Origin: DASQHM01 sp035632095
GTDB taxonomy: Bacteria > Pseudomonadota > Alphaproteobacteria > Ferrovibrionales > Ferrovibrionaceae
Assembly: GCA_035632095.1 (NCBI GenBank)
Contig: DASQHM010000208.1
Coordinates: 1-22,977 of the forward strand
Length of the DNA: 22,977 bases
Direction of reading: 5' to 3'
The notes under the pieces were generated by a model. It searched no databases, was not told where the DNA came from, and worked only from the letters and a program-made list of their open reading frames with translations. The position numbers and the translations under genes were made by a program. Below, piece after piece: positions 22,676 through 22,977 of this stretch (its first letter is position 1; every line of letters starts with the position of its first letter).

Positions 22676-22977
22676 CATCGACGAGGCGGGGACGGCGCGT
22701 GCCCTGCGCGAACATCAGGCCGTGCTCCGGCCGCTCGTAGACCGGCACGGCGGCAGGATCGCCAACACCGCCGGCGACAGTGTGCTGATCGAATTCCCTT
22801 CCGTCGTCATGGCGGTCGAATGCGCCCTGGCGGTGCAGGCGCTGATGCGCGAACGCAATGCCGGCGTGCCTGAAGATCGGCGCATGCTGTATCGGGTCGG
22901 GATCAATCTCGGCGACGTGATCGTCGAGGCGAGCGGCGATCTTATCGGCGATGGCGTCAACGTCGCCGCACGGCTGG
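22602..22977 (+). CDS. Second class III cyclase-domain protein (3' end outside window)
   Basis: An open frame of 125 codons that runs off the window. It starts MQQPVQRKLTTILAADVAGY, the same as the preceding gene. The cyclase-domain landmarks are present: D16, D60 (NTAGDSVLIEF), VGINLGDVIVE and NVAARL. One difference is that residue 56, Lys in the first gene, is Asn here, and the Thr before GD is Ala. Lys-56 aligns with the adenine-contacting lysine in many class III cyclases, so substrate choice or activity may differ. It begins 43 bases after the first cyclase stop on the same strand, so the two are probably cotranscribed. Further domains cannot be seen. Confidence 0.88.
   Translation, partial: MQQPVQRKLTTILAADVAGYSRLMGIDEAGTARALREHQAVLRPLVDRHGGRIANTAGDSVLIEFPSVVMAVECALAVQALMRERNAGVPEDRRMLYRVGINLGDVIVEASGDLIGDGVNVAARL

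Overview
This is a GC-rich chromosomal window that reads like an alphaproteobacterium, most likely a Rhizobiales/Hyphomicrobiales soil or freshwater organism. The grounds are high GC with long antisense shadow frames, a dense set of small catabolic operons each with its own TetR or LysR regulator, an orphan Leu/Ile/Val-type periplasmic binding protein, CaiB-type CoA transferase, tandem class III cyclase-TPR genes, and an intergenic palindrome of the CCTCATGGT/ACCATGAGG type that I recall from Bradyrhizobium relatives. The taxonomic call is inference. No rRNA, tRNA, CRISPR array, insertion sequence or phage gene is visible, and no stretch longer than 300 bases lacks a gene.

Layout. (1) 18-3929, minus strand: an overlapping four-gene operon of TetR regulator, ferritin-like (possible di-iron) protein, SDR and luciferase-like flavin monooxygenase. 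Its promoter at 3944-3972 is nearly consensus and carries three TTGTCA half-sites. (2) 4046-5098, plus: a divergent zinc alcohol dehydrogenase that probably shares the operator. (3) 5109-6784, minus: a quinone-oxidoreductase-like MDR enzyme, translationally coupled to a secreted DUF1080-like protein. (4) 6844-6922: a palindromic intergenic repeat. (5) 7047-9141, minus: an orphan ABC binding protein and a histidine phosphatase. (6) 9367-10405, plus: a small gene with an in-frame UGA that I read as a SelW-family selenoprotein (CxxU motif, bacterial SECIS-like hairpin just downstream), followed by a D-xylose-dehydrogenase-like SDR. (7) 10413-14532, minus: TetR, epoxide hydrolase-type alpha/beta hydrolase, carotenoid/stilbene cleavage oxygenase and nitronate monooxygenase in one operon. 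Two abutting perfect palindromes lie upstream of the TetR gene. (8) 14684-18370, plus: HMG-CoA-lyase-family lyase coupled by a GTGA overlap to a CoA transferase, then a DHA2-type MFS permease. (9) 18420-20721: a FAD monooxygenase and a LysR regulator, divergent, with an inverted repeat between them. (10) 20786 to the window edge, plus: two tandem adenylate/guanylate cyclase genes whose first 83 bases are nearly identical.

How it fits together: most of the window is oxidative catabolism of organic substrates. Oxygenases, dehydrogenases and an epoxide hydrolase produce acids that a CoA transferase and lyase could feed into central metabolism. Each module is controlled locally. The most notable item is the selenoprotein gene, because standard ORF calling breaks it at the UGA and reports neither half correctly.
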